A DNA stretch of 62,000 nucleotides from Gnetum montanum (taxonomy: Eukaryota; Streptophyta; Gnetopsida; Gnetales; Gnetaceae): NCBI GenBank assembly GCA_015680685.1, contig MNCI01012686.1, positions 162,791 through 224,790 on the forward strand, in the 5' to 3' direction. Below are positions 20,422 to 31,421 of this stretch, one piece after another (position 1 is the first letter of the stretch; each line of letters opens with the position of its first letter). The notes under the pieces were generated by a model. It was not told the origin of the DNA. It saw only the letters and a list, made by a program, of their open reading frames with translations, and did not search any database. The position numbers and the translations under genes were made by a program.

Positions 20422-21278
20422 TGATGAGCGATAAAATATCCCTACGGCCAACCATATAAATCACTAAGGCGTTCATGCATGATCCAGTCAAATTTCATGG
20501 ACCTATAGTTTTCCAGTGTACAAGTTCCTCTAGGAAGTCAAATGAGCATTGAGAACATTCGTTGTCTTCTCAGTTCCACTTATGAAGTGCAATTGAGGCA
20601 TGTGATTTTTATCAATTTTTTATTTTATAAGTTTAATCACCTACAATAAAAATGAAAGGTAAAGTAATTTAAGATCTAATTTATCTATTACCTAGCTAGC
20701 CTAACATAAGTACTCGTCCCACTTTCCTGGACACATCCTAAACACATATAGCCCTATTGGGTTACCAAGTGCTACACGTATGCTTGATATGGTCATGTTT
20801 GTGTTCATTAACAACTAGATATTAATTACATAATTAAAGTGCATTAAAGTAAAGTGCATGTAAATAAAGTGCATGAATGTTAAATGCATTAAGGAAACAT
20901 TAATCTATTCTTAGTGCTACAAGGATAATCAAAAGGGTTCATTTTTATTCCCATTACACTATTGTGCTCAGGTACATTAGTGTTCAAACAAAGATCCGTA
21001 CACACTTAGACTCTTGTTGTGGACACTTAGAAATATTCTAACTTTGGAGAAAACAAACTACAAAAGCTTTGCTACTCTATGCAAAAGACTATGAAAAACT
21101 CAACTAAAAAATTAAAACTTATGAAAATCATGAGCTCGAGCACTATATTTATAGGCTGCATATACCTTGTGATATTGAATATCTGATAACACATCATGGG
21201 CTTCGATATTGGGTACCTGATATCGAAGCCTCAATATCAGATACCCAATATCAAAGTTAGTCAAATTATGACTCATAA
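20422..21278 (-). mobile_element. S: solo LTR inside the X 3' LTR
   Basis: An 857-base LTR with no internal region. On the minus strand it would begin near 21278 (TTATGAGTCATAATTTG, expected TGATGAG, so mutated) and ends ...CGCTCATCA at 20422. CTTGT flanks both sides (20417-20421 and 21279-21283). It has a TATAAATA box at 21153-21146 and GATATC dyads in U3. A full element probably inserted here and was removed by recombination between its LTRs. Confidence 0.9.
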
Positions 21279-22045
21279 CTTGTCAAAAGCAAAGGTATCG
21301 TTAAGTGCAACTGAGGCATATGATTTTTATCATTTTTATGTTTTATGTTCTAAGTTGCCTAAGAATAAAGAATAGAGAATTAAATATATTTAATTACTAA
21401 TTTAATTTAACTAGCTATATCTAACTAATCCTAGCATAAGCATCTGTTCCCACTTGTCGTACACATCTTGAACACATTCAATGCTACTAGGTTACCAAAC
21501 ATTAAGCATTACTAGGATTACCAAGCGCCAAGAATATGCTCAAAGTGGTCGTACTTATGTGCTTAATTTATTACTATTTAATCTAGCATAATTGGGCTTA
21601 ATTTATTAATTAATTAATTATTTAATTACTTGAAGCATTAAAGAAAATTACATAAGATACTAAATGAATAAAGGAAATAATTAATTTATTTCAAAGTGCT
21701 GCAAGGTTTATTAGAAAGCTTATCTTTATTGTCACACATACTACTGTGCGTAGGTACAACAATGCTTGAATAAAGATCCATACACTCTTTAACCCCTACT
21801 ATAGGCACTTAGAAAAATATTTTAACTTTGAAGTGAAAAAACTACCAGAGCTTCACTATAACTATGAAAAAAGATGCCATAAACATGGTGGGTGAGCATG
21901 CATTTATAGGCAAAAATAGACATTACATCAACAAGGTCACATCAATGCATTAAATCGTACATCAACATGGCCACGTCAATGGGGTCACATTGATGGGATC
22001 ATGTCAATGAGTCCTCATTGACATAACCCATGACATGACTCATCA

Positions 22046-22795
22046 TATCCCCATGACTAAATGGAAACTCATCTTTGAATGAATAAAAGGAGGAATAAGT
22101 TTCTTACAAAATTTTGGGAAGGTATGGGATTATTGACTAACTACTGACATACATAAACACAAATAAACACTAAGTGCTCGAGTGTACGGATTTACAATCA
22201 ATACAAAATTTTGGTGTTCATGACAACAAAATTGAACACCAACACAAAAATGAAAAACAAAATTTCTCTGATGATACAAAGATGAGGAAGAAGTTCCTAT
22301 GGTCCTAGGCGATGGAGGTTCCTAAGGCTCTAAAGGACCTTCTCCTACTTCAAGTGCATGCAGTGGTTGAGGCAATTATGGTTACCATGCAACAGTTGTA
22401 ACTTTTGATGAAAGAAAGAAGACGTCCAACAGTGCCTTCATCTTCTCCTCCTTACTCCTGGGCTTGTTCATGGTCCACACTACATCACGAATGTGGACTA
22501 TTGTGGGAACATCCCTAGGACAAGGCATTGCTGAAAATAGCTCCTTCACATTAATGAACCAGGTAGTGAAAAGGTTGCATTCAACATCGAATGCCTTTAT
22601 TGCATTTTGCAGCTCTTGGTAGTCACTCATTCTCCTCACTAGGTTTTCGGCTGTACACCATTGATCGGTGAAGTACTACCTAAGAACATCGAGTTATGAA
22701 TTTTCCACCTCAAGCTTTTGCTTAGTGTCTTTGCGACGCTTGAACTCTACTTCGTACAACAAGTACAAACTAGCCATATGTTTCTCCAATTTAGA
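22046..22795 (-). pseudogene. ORF3 C-terminal region and PPT of element X
   Basis: Minus-strand translation from about 22795 leftward gives a charged stretch with YEVEFKRRKDTKQKLEVEN, then LFTTWFINVKELFSAMPCPR, then KPRSKEEKMKALL. The same order occurs in the ORF3 end of B (YEVEFAEHKKMLEKLEV..., TMCPQLPCPWEVP, RIEEEKLQELL), so this is the coiled-coil and tail part of that third ORF. Stops interrupt it. The PPT at 22046-22058 and 3' LTR follow. At about 22796 it meets the truncated LTR of F. Confidence 0.65.
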
Positions 22796-23457
22796 TTGAG
22801 TGTATGGATCTCTATTCAAGCACTGTTATTCCTAAGCATGGTAGTGTGTGTAGCAATAAAGATAAGCTTTTTGATAAACCTTGCAGTACTTTGAAATAGA
22901 TTAATTATATCCTTTATGCATTTAGTATTTTATGTAATTTCCTTTAATGTTTTAAATAATTAAATAATTAATTAAGTAATAAATTAACCTAAATTAAGCT
23001 ACATTAAATAGTGATAAATTAAGAAAATAAGTACAGCCACTTCAAGCATACGCTTAGGGTTTGGTAATCCTAATAATGCTTAACATTTGAAAACCTAGTA
23101 GCATTAAAAGTGTTCAAGATGTGTATGGCTAGTGGGAATGGATGCTTATGTTAGGATTAGTTACATATTAGCTAGTTAGATTAAGTTAGCAATTAAATAT
23201 CTTTAATTTTCTATTCTTTATTCTTAGGTGACTTAGAACATAAAACATAAAAATGATAAACATCATATGGCTTAGTTGCACTTAACGATACCTTTGCATT
23301 TCACAAGTGTAATTAGGAAGACAATGATTGCAAGTTAGTTTTACTTCCTACAAATTAGTTTACCTAGAAGGCTATAAGTCCATAAAATTCAACTGAATCA
23401 CGCGTGATTGCTTAGTGATTTGTATGGTTGGACATATGGTATCCTGACCACTTATCA
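22796..23457 (+). repeat. truncated 5' LTR of element F
   Basis: Starts within the LTR at GAGTGTATGGATCTCTATTC, which in the X LTR lies roughly 125 bases after the TATA box, so U3 and the promoter are missing. It then follows the X-type R-U5 to ...CTGACCACTTATCA. Same family as the X LTRs but opposite orientation. Confidence 0.85.
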
Positions 23458-23458
23458 T

Positions 23459-23476
23459 TGGTGTCATTGTTAGGGA
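23459..23476 (+). other. primer binding site of F
   Basis: TGGTGTCATTGTTAGGGA follows the LTR end after one T. It is a decayed tRNA-Asp type site (several transitions from TGGCGCCGTTGCCGGGGA). Confidence 0.75.
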
Positions 23477-23617
23477 TATGTAGTTTGATACATGTCCCTC
23501 CTAGGACTTAGTGAATATTATTTAAGATTGTTAGAATGAACCCTAAAGTCATAATCATTCGAAAGATAAAAATAATAATTATAATTAACATACATTGAAT
23601 ATTTCTTTTAATCAATA

Positions 23618-24396
23618 ATATCTTCTTCTCATAGGCATGATGAATCAAAACCATGAGTTCCCTAAGAATTCAAGGTGGGGTACACTCATTCAAATGAGTT
23701 TGTACTTGATTTCACCTTCATCTTGCATCAGGATGAACAACTGCGGTGGAGAGATATAGAGGGCAATGTTGTGTTACCTTTTGATTGATTTGTCCTTGGG
23801 ATGCTACTACAAACTCTTAGGAGGTTTGGCATCCAGGATCTCCATGCTGAATACATTCTATAGGACCAAGACTATCAAGATTACCATCCCATAGAAATGC
23901 AATGTAAATAAGATCAGCACCAAGAGAAGAACCATGAAGCTACGAAGTGGAAATGGTTCCCTAACCCCTTGTTCCTACTGAACTAAAATGACAAGGATGA
24001 TTCTCCCTTTGAGGGTTTTCAACATGAAGATTCTCCACCCCTTGATTCTAGTGAAAGGATCTTGAACCCACACTTATAGTCCACTATCAACAATCCAGTT
24101 CAAGAAAAAGTAGGAGTCAAGGTAGGGGCTCAAATAAGCATCGTGATGTCAATAAACTTGATGATCATGGTTATGACAAGTGAAAAAGAGGTAGTAGACA
24201 CCATGGTGGTGGTGTCCTTACTCCTCTTAGCCCTATTCATCTACATCTTTTCCTTCCTCCTCCAAATTTGATCAAAATCAAAGGGAACAAAATTGTGATA
24301 GAGGTGAATGATAGGACAATGATTGTAGAACCTTCTGTGAGTGAAGGGATAGTAGAGGACACCATAAGCATCATTGAAATCATGATGATGATGAAC
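23618..24396 (+). pseudogene. gag N-terminus of F
   Basis: By alignment with the minus-strand gag of X (MSSSHRHDES at 46362), the start codon here is ATA (23618-23620), so it is lost. Downstream it keeps FVLDFTFILHQDEQLRWRDIEG and the Asp/His-rich block. B is inserted at 24397-24401. Several stops precede the insertion. It resumes at 32291. Confidence 0.7.
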
Positions 24397-24401
24397 CTTT
24401 G
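24397..24401 (+). repeat. target-site duplication of B, left copy (CTTTG)
   Basis: CTTTG precedes the B 5' LTR and recurs at 32286-32290 directly after the 3' LTR. Confidence 0.95.
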
Positions 24402-25293
24402 TGATGAATTGTGATTCATCGGGTTGCGATATTGGGTATGCGATATCAGGTACGCGATATTAGGTACGTGATATCCCATCCAGCAACGATATCGGATATG
24501 TGATATCGTGGTTTCTGTGTGAGCATATAAATACACATGAAGGCACATGGGAAAAGGGTTGGTTTTGTCAATTTTTAAAGAGTCAATTTAGTATAGGATC
24601 TTTTTGTCATTTTTCTCTCAACCCTCTCTCTTAGAGCATGCCCGCAGTGTGATGATTATAATTGTACGACATCTTTTATTCGAGTGTGACGTACTTGGAC
24701 ACACACATGACTAGAAATAAAGATCGAGATTACTTCATCATTGCAGCATTCACTTAGTTTAACTATTTAATTGTTATTGTTATTTATTGATTTTGTAGTT
24801 AATATCTCTTCACCCTAAACTCCTTAAACATGGAATGAGTACAACTTAATCACGAGCATTTAAGTGTGACTACTTGGTAACCTAGTAGTGTACCAGGGAT
24901 CTACGCTTGGTAATCCTAGTAGTAGTCATGCACGAGGTCAAAGATGTGTATGAATGATTAAGGAACAGATGCTCATCCCACTTAGGCTAGCTTAGATTCT
25001 CTCTCCCTATCTCCTCTTAGTATAGCTCTCTCTCCCTTTTCCTCCTAGCTTAGCTAAGATTATTTTTCATCATCTACAGGAGTAGCATTAGTTTAGAAAC
25101 ACATCATACACCTCACTTTGGACTAAACCATACATGACAAAGCAAATACTAGTCTAGGTGGGAAGACAATGAACTGCAATCAATGAGTAACTATCTAGAT
25201 ACCACAACTAGCCCGTCTGCGGAGTTCGATCGGATCATGTGTGAAATGCTTGCATTTGTATGGTTGAGTGTAGGGGTACCCCACCACTCATCA
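24402..25293 (+). repeat. 5' LTR of B
   Basis: 892 bases, from TGATGAATTGTGATTCATC to CCACCACTCATCA. U3 has about four GATAT(C/T) units (24425-24510), some separated by GGGTATGC-type spacers; the 3' LTR has fewer units. TATAAATA at 24526-24533 and AATAAAGA near 24715. Confidence 0.95.
24526..24533 (+). promoter_or_regulatory. TATA box of B 5' LTR
   Basis: TATAAATA in GAGCATATAAATACACATG, right after the GATATC array; same placement as in the other LTRs. Confidence 0.75.
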
Positions 25294-25294
25294 T

Positions 25295-25312
25295 TCGCAC
25301 CGTTGTTGGGGA
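25295..25312 (+). other. primer binding site of B
   Basis: TCGCACCGTTGTTGGGGA follows the LTR, close to TGGCGCCGTTGCCGGGGA (tRNA-Asp). Confidence 0.8.
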
Positions 25313-25428
25313 TGGTGCTAGTTATCTAGATTAGTTACATAATACAAGATCACTGTAACAAAGTATTCACAATACATATCTTAGAAAATAAATTAATTTC
25401 AATTAAGTCACACACAAATTCACACATC

Positions 25429-26510
25429 ATGTCTCTCTCACAAGACTATGATAATGCAACAACTAGTAAGACAATTCATTGGAGAACTAATGAATTATAC
25501 GATGATGAAGATGAAGTTTGGAGTACCCAATTTGATGTAGGGATTTCCTATAAACCTAAACGAAGACAACATCATCCCAACTCACAAATGCATAACATAC
25601 CTAGTGACGATGAACCCTTACTAGCCACTACAAGCCTAACGCAAATATAAGAGGCCATTCGAATATCCCGCAAGCATTGCAAAGAGAGCCATCTACCTAG
25701 ACTTGATTTAAATAATTTTCCTAAGTTTTCAGGAGGCTACGATTTAGATCTGCAACAACATTTACAAGCCTTTTGTGATGCCTGTGCATGGAAAAACATT
25801 GATAATGGATGGCAAAAACTTAAGCTCTTTCCTACAACACTCGTTGGCCAAGAAAAAGTATGGTATAGGTCATTAAAACCAAAATCAATCCGACGTTGGC
25901 TAACAATGGTAGAACTCTTTACTAAAAGATATCAAACTTATGCAACAATGTCAACCTTGAGGAAACAAATCTAAGAGTGGAAACAAGAACAACATGAACC
26001 CTTGGACATGGCCTTAGATAGATATTATGCATTGTTAAACAACTACCTAGGCCATGGGTTCTTCGAGGAAAAGCTAATGTACCTTCTTTAGACGTGACCA
26101 TAAGAAGGGATAGCACACTTCTAAGCCCACTACACCTTAAAACCCAACACAAGTCCAACACTATGGTGCAGCTCCCTCTTCAAACCCAACACCTCATGTT
26201 ACTTTCTATGGGCCATGAACAAATACTCCAACAACCATATGGCCCAATGAATATAGATACCAAGGGAGACAGATCGATCCTTGCATACCATCTTATGGTC
26301 AAGGGTGTCATAATGGGTCAGCCACTCATCAATTAACTACATCTTAAAAATTACCCCACTATGCTTACTGTAATCAAGTGTGTGAACCCCAATGGGGTAA
26401 GTATGACCGAGTCCCAACATTTCCAACATGCAAGGATCCCAATTCTTCATTTATTAATCCTAGCCAGGCTCAACTATTTAGTTATGGGGGATACCCCCCA
26501 TTCTAATAAC
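25429..26510 (+). pseudogene. gag of B, shortened
   Basis: ATG 25429 begins MSLSQDYDNATTSK. After a stop at 25648-25650 the same frame reads through the Retrotrans_gag core: GGYDLDLQQHLQAFCDACAW, KVWYRSLKPKSIRRWLTM, TLRKQI then a stop, and MALDRYYALLNNYLGHGF (to about 26090). The region between the core and the tail, including the zinc-knuckle part, is missing. A frame change near 26095 leads to Pro/Gln/Tyr-rich sequence and a stop after YGGYPPF (about 26505), corresponding to the pol end of other copies. So gag was joined to the pol end by deletion. Confidence 0.8.
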
Positions 26511-28436
26511 AAGAAGGATTAATAAATACTTTTCATTTCTTTAGTTTTGAATTTTTTTAGTTTTTCACTCTTCAACTTATTTTCTTTTTGTCTTTTTATC
26601 TTTTTGTGAGTAATCTCATCTACAAATAAAACACTCATGTGAATCATTGGTTGAGGTGTTGTTTTATGCTATTAAGTCTTAGGTGATTAATTATTTGAAT
26701 AGCGAGTCCACAACATCCATCCACCCATTCTATTAATAAGAGGTTCTACTTTGGGTACGATGATATTCTTGTCAACATAAAAACTTAAAATTAGTCTTGT
26801 GTCCATTACACCTAGAGCGAAGAAGAATGAACTAAGTGGGAATGATGAGGGTGTGACATCAAGGGGACTTCTGGATTCTCTTTGGTGACATCTATTGGAA
26901 TTATCATGTAGCTTGGTTATACTAAGATCCTTGTAGATCTAATGGAAAATGGGAGTAAGATTAATAAAAAAGGCACTTAATCAAGGAAACTCAATGCTAT
27001 TCTAGGGGGTCCCACTAGAAAGACATGCACCCATACCTGAAGGTTGGTGGCTTCTTTGGCTTAAGCATTCATTCAAAAAAAAAAGGTAAAAAAATAACAA
27101 AAAATAAAAAGAAAGTGCCACAAAGCAAAATCACTCCTCCCTTGTACGAAACGCCAAGTGATCATATGCCTTGCTATCATGGTGCTCGTATGGTTATCCA
27201 TCATTGGATGAAGCAATGTGATGTCACTAATTAGGGAATGGACTTGGTCCTGATTTTAGAGTGATGGGTTAATGACACATTAATCATGCACGATACGCAA
27301 GATTCATTGTGCCCTAAATTCGTTACCTCATGTCCCAATCTCTACAATCCCTTCTACAATTCACCTCACCTCACTATTTGTATAATTGTGGCTTGTGACT
27401 TAGGTAGCATGGAATTCACCTCTCATCATGGTAATATTTACATGTGTGTGTTTTCTGAAATTGGTGTTGATTGCACTTAACCCTTCTAGTACCCACAAAC
27501 ATTTTAAGGTGTGGTTATGCAAGGGCATTATAGGTAGAAACCTATTTTGGGGAGGACCCACTTGCGTAACCCATGTGATTGCACTTATAACACATCTACC
27601 ACACATCATTCACTACCCTCTAAGTATTACTAATGATTTTTTCTTTCCCTTATTATCCTTCTAGTTCAAATGTTCCGATGAGCTAACACATATCCCTTTT
27701 TCCCCTACTTTTTATAATTTTCATTGACAGATTTTACACCATTCTAACCTTTGTGCCTTCCGAATTAGTTGTATTACCCTGTACCCCGTTATATTGATCT
27801 ATATGTCCTTAGTTTATACTTTAGAATTTTAAATTTTTTTTAAAAAGTAGGTAATTTTCTCAAGTGCCCTATTTTCGGCAGGATGTGATATCGGGTACGC
27901 ACTATCGCGTCCGATGCAATATCAGGTCCTTGCTAGCGGGTACACAATCTATCAACATCATTTATAACTATTCATGCAGGGGAAGTTTTTCAAATTTCTT
28001 TCTACAACTTGCGATTGTGCATCTCTTGCTTCAATAATCATAACTCGCTCACTAGTACTCTGATTTTCATTCTATCTGAACCTACTTGAACCTGGAGTGT
28101 TCAGCCTAGTCGTGGGGGAGGGGTACACACCGAATTGCGCATAATTTTTTCAAAATTCATCATCGTCCAAAGGACACTATCAAGGGTAATTAGTTATAAA
28201 AATAATAATAAAAATGTGCCAAAAAAAATTTCATCTCCTTACCTATACTGGGAAATTAAAATTTTGAAACCACCTAAGCAAAGTGGACCAATATTAAAAT
28301 CTTTTGGGGGCATTTCCATAAAAACTCTTAACCTTAAAATCACACGGAATTAGAATTAACTCATTAAGGTAGGAAGTAAGGTATAACTTAACTCTAGTAA
28401 GCAACCTTACTAATGATTGGCCCTGTGTGATTACAG
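26506..28436 (+). other. long untranslated region of B between gag and ORF3
   Basis: It holds, in order, a T-rich run, CATCCATCCACCCATTC (26717), the conserved box ACTAGAAAGACATGCACCC (27014), an A-rich run (27076-27110), the candidate RNA fold (27513-27571), a U3-like GATATC stretch (27885-27960), and a pyrimidine-rich acceptor-like end GTGTGATTACAG (28425-28436). Short open frames here (for example 27025-27234, 27428-27664) show no recognisable domain. Confidence 0.7.
27513..27571 (+). ncRNA. candidate three-way-junction RNA element, B copy (best preserved)
   Basis: Outer stem GGTTATGCAAG (27513-27523) with CTTGCGTAACC (27561-27571): 10 Watson-Crick pairs and one G-U. Inner hairpins: ATAGGT-AGAA-ACCTAT (6 pairs) and TGGG-GAGGA-CCCA (4 pairs). 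Total 59 nt. Confidence 0.55.
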
Positions 28437-28439
28437 ATG
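28425..28439 (+). promoter_or_regulatory. putative 3' splice acceptor and start codon of B ORF3
   Basis: GTGTGATTACAG (28425-28436) ends exactly before ATG (28437). The ATG is in frame with the long conserved ORF3 segments at 28695 and 29028. F has the same arrangement at 39531/39532. Spliced env-position ORFs are known in some plant Ty3/gypsy elements; here splicing is inferred. Confidence 0.5.
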
Positions 28440-31250
28440 GTCCCAAAGTGTGCACAACAAGAAGGTCCCTCTCAGGGTGTGTTTAAGCAACCCAAGAGAG
28501 GTGGATGATAGGTGCCTACCGAACAACATGCAGAGCAGGAGGAGTAATCATTCAATATCCATCAATAATACCTTGCCACTGTGCAATCAAGATAGGTAGA
28601 AGGAGGAGCTGATGTAGTGCCCAAATAGGGATGATACCTCACATTTCCCCCAGAGTGTGTTCAGGCCATCCATGAAACGTCCACATCAACTGTTGTGATC
28701 ATGGAATTGAACTTTGGACCTTTCATGGAATTTTCTCTTGAGGTTGTTAGGGACCACCCCAAAGAGTCCCCATTATGGCCTATCCTCTTTGAAAGTGGTG
28801 CCTGGTCCTTAGGAGAAATGTACCAATTCTGGCATAATAAAGAAGAAGGCACCACAGTTAACATTTGTGGTGTATCTGTTGATTTCTCCATTCAAGCTAG
28901 TTCAAAAGTATTAAACCTTCTAAATACAGGGCCAAAGGTTGCTCATCTATCCACTCACTTTGATGCTGATGTGAAAAAGGTTTGATTAGATAGGACGTAC
29001 GGTAAAGAAGACAAGACCTATGGAGAGTTGATGTTGGAAGAAAAAATCTACTTTAAAATTGAAACTTATCACATCTTCCCCACAAAAGGGTTGAACATAA
29101 TTTCAACATATTTGGTAAGAGGATGTGTGATATTGATGGGAAAGGTTAATGCTAACATACCTCATCTATATTTCATGGAGACCTTAAGGAAGTTTGAGGA
29201 ACATAAGATAGGAAAGTTTTCATTACCCTTCCCTTGTCTCATCAAGAAGCTGTGCAAGCATGCTGGTATTCGAGGATACACCAATGATGTCCTTAGGAAA
29301 GCCCCAAATGCTTCATATGCTAAACTGCTAAAGCCACTAGCTGCAAGGAAAATTGTTGGTGAGACGCTAGGGCCAGAACAAGAATAGATGATGAGGCCCA
29401 CTGTAACTCAACTTGTAGGGCCCAACCAACCTCCAAGCATGGGACCTAGTTAACAACAAGAAGCAGGGCTTAGCATAAGCCAGTGAGACCAACTGCCACC
29501 ACCACCGCAAGACTATCGATTGTCAATGAGCCATCTCAGGGCCATCGCTGAGATGGTCAGTTGGGGAAGTCATGATGATGCAAATATCTTGTGTGTCATC
29601 GATGATACCGTATAGTCCATTGTCTCTCTAGATCATGCACGGGGTGAGGTGTCCATTCAAATAGGAGGAGAGAAGAGTTATTAGTCACAACAAATTTCAG
29701 GGAACACTGCATCCTTCTTGGTGTAACTAGAAATAGGTGAAGGAGCCATAGTGGTGATCATGTAGCACCAGGATTAGTTGGAGCCATAGAGGTGGTCATA
29801 GACCATATCAAGGAATCTTTCAATATCCCTGTTGTGCCACCAGCAGATTTCATAGGAGCACGGGATGCTCAAACTTTGGATGGTCCCTCAATGACTCCTG
29901 TAGAGCATGATGATGTGCTTGATTGACTGTTGCAAATAGAACAAGTGATTACATCCTTGTTTGACATCCCATAGGATGTTATGGCAATACAATCAGACCT
30001 TAGCTCCACCAAGGAAAAGTTGGTCATGACAGAGATGAGGGTCGAGCATGCAGAAGTAGAAGTGGCAAGACTACAAGAAAGGCTCATAACCCTACAAGTA
30101 GCATAGCAGGATCCCTCTTAGTATGTTCCCATGGACTAGCTGGACATCTTCAGGATAGACCAACTTAACAAATTGCTGGCAAAAAATAAATAGCTGGTAG
30201 AGGAAAAAGTGAAGGCTGATTGAAATGCCTCCATGGAACAAGCACAAACTTATGCATACGTCAAGGCACTTAAGGCCTTACAAGAAGAAAACAAACAGCT
30301 TGTTGCTAACAATCTTCGGTTAACCTCTGTGGAGAAAAAAAAGAATGTTCTTGAAGAACATTTTTAACAGCTATGAGAAAAATTGATCAGGTTCAACCAA
30401 GACATGAACCGTTTGGCCAGAGAAAATTGAGCCTTCTCAATGGAGGAGATATGCACCATCCGTCAGAAGAAGATCATCTAAATAAGCACATGATAGAACA
30501 AGGCCAAGTGACACGAAAATTTAAAAGAGCACTTTCGAGACTAAGTGGGAATGTACAAAAAAATTATCAAAAAAGAGATCCATATGGACAAGGCCCACAT
30601 CAATGCTTTCAGTGCACCACACACTGATTGGTGGGCCATATTGGATACATATGCATTTTTCCATTAGGCGGAACTTAAGAGCCGAGACCTGCAGATTCAA
30701 GATCTTACAGAATACATGGAGTTGGAAAATCTAAGGTATGCTAATCTAGCCATGTTGATAGAAGGGTGCCCAAGGACAGAGCTTGAGAAGTAGGTAGCTA
30801 CCACCTATGCCAAGTATGAAGTAGAATTTGCAGAACACAAGAAGATGTTGTAGAAGCTGGAGGTTGTATATTTTGAATTAGAGGTGGTTAAAGCAAGCTA
30901 CCAAGGATCAAAATATGTTGCAACAAACTTGTCTTGAAGTCCTACATATTTTTAGGAGTACAGAGACAAAGCCAGAGCCTACGAGGAGGAACAATGGTTG
31001 TTTGTAGCCTAGTACGTCAAAGCCAACACAATGTGTCCACAACTACCATGCCCATGGGAGGTGCCAACTTCATCAAACGTTGGAGCATCAGCATGGATGA
31101 CACAAGATCCTCGAATTGAAGAGGAGAAACTCCAGGAACTACTTCAACATCATCACCTTCCAAAACCTGGAGCGCAGGACAAGGGAAAGTGACCCATGGA
31201 GGAGCCACTACCACTAGGAACCACATGAGTTCCACCCAATTTTGTAACTT
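28437..31250 (+). pseudogene. ORF3 (env-position ORF) of B, stop-interrupted
   Basis: From ATG 28437, one frame runs to 29387 with stops but no shift. The N-terminal half has FGPFMEFSLEVV, SPLWPILFESGAWSLGEMYQ, then IFPTKGLNIISTYLVRGCVI and FPCLIKKLCKHAGIRG. This layout resembles the third ORF of Athila elements (putative plant transposon protein domain). From about 29990 to 30920 (frame changes occur) there are heptad-like charged segments (VEVARLQERLITLQVA, KALKALQEENKQLVANN), a likely coiled coil. The tail (PCPWEVP..., about 31040-31180) is shared with X. No signal peptide or clear transmembrane segment is seen, so an envelope role is not supported. Function unknown. Confidence 0.7.
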
Positions 31251-31408
31251 TAGGAATTATTCATTTTGACGTGCTATGTCCACTCTTGTTCTATTAAGTT
31301 CTCCACTATGTCATAAATAGCTTCCTTGTTAGTCAATAATCCCATACCTATCCACTGTGTAATCAATGGAACTTGTTCTTATTCTAACTCAAGGATGAGT
31401 TTTCATTC

Positions 31409-31421
31409 AGTCATGGGGGTA
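31409..31421 (+). other. polypurine tract region of B
   Basis: AGTCATGGGGGTA adjoins the 3' LTR, identical to N1. Confidence 0.8.

Larger units (their letters stand above)
20265..22045 (-). repeat. 3' LTR of element X, split by a solo LTR
   Basis: Outer pieces 20265-20421 and 21284-22045 together form one LTR of about 920 bases, matching the minus-strand LTR at 46523-47359. On the minus strand it begins TGATGAGTCATGTCATGG at 22045, has a TATAAATG box (21908-21901) and ends ACTCACCACTCATCA at 20265. The U3 start holds TCAATG-based palindromes, including a perfect 11-bp one (22001-22024). PPT-like TAGTCATGGGGATA on the minus strand adjoins at 22046, so this is a 3' LTR. The left flank CTATT (20260-20264) would be the target-site duplication. 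Confidence 0.88.

Noticed and set aside
24237-24548. 103-codon minus-strand ORF
   Set aside because: It spans the F gag / B LTR insertion junction, so it cannot be an ancestral gene.
27025-27664. Small ORFs in the B untranslated region
   Set aside because: They coincide with the conserved noncoding boxes and are not kept open in F or E.
28437-31250. True viral envelope gene (endogenous retrovirus-like)
   Set aside because: No signal peptide, cleavage site or transmembrane anchor is visible; position alone does not support the function.
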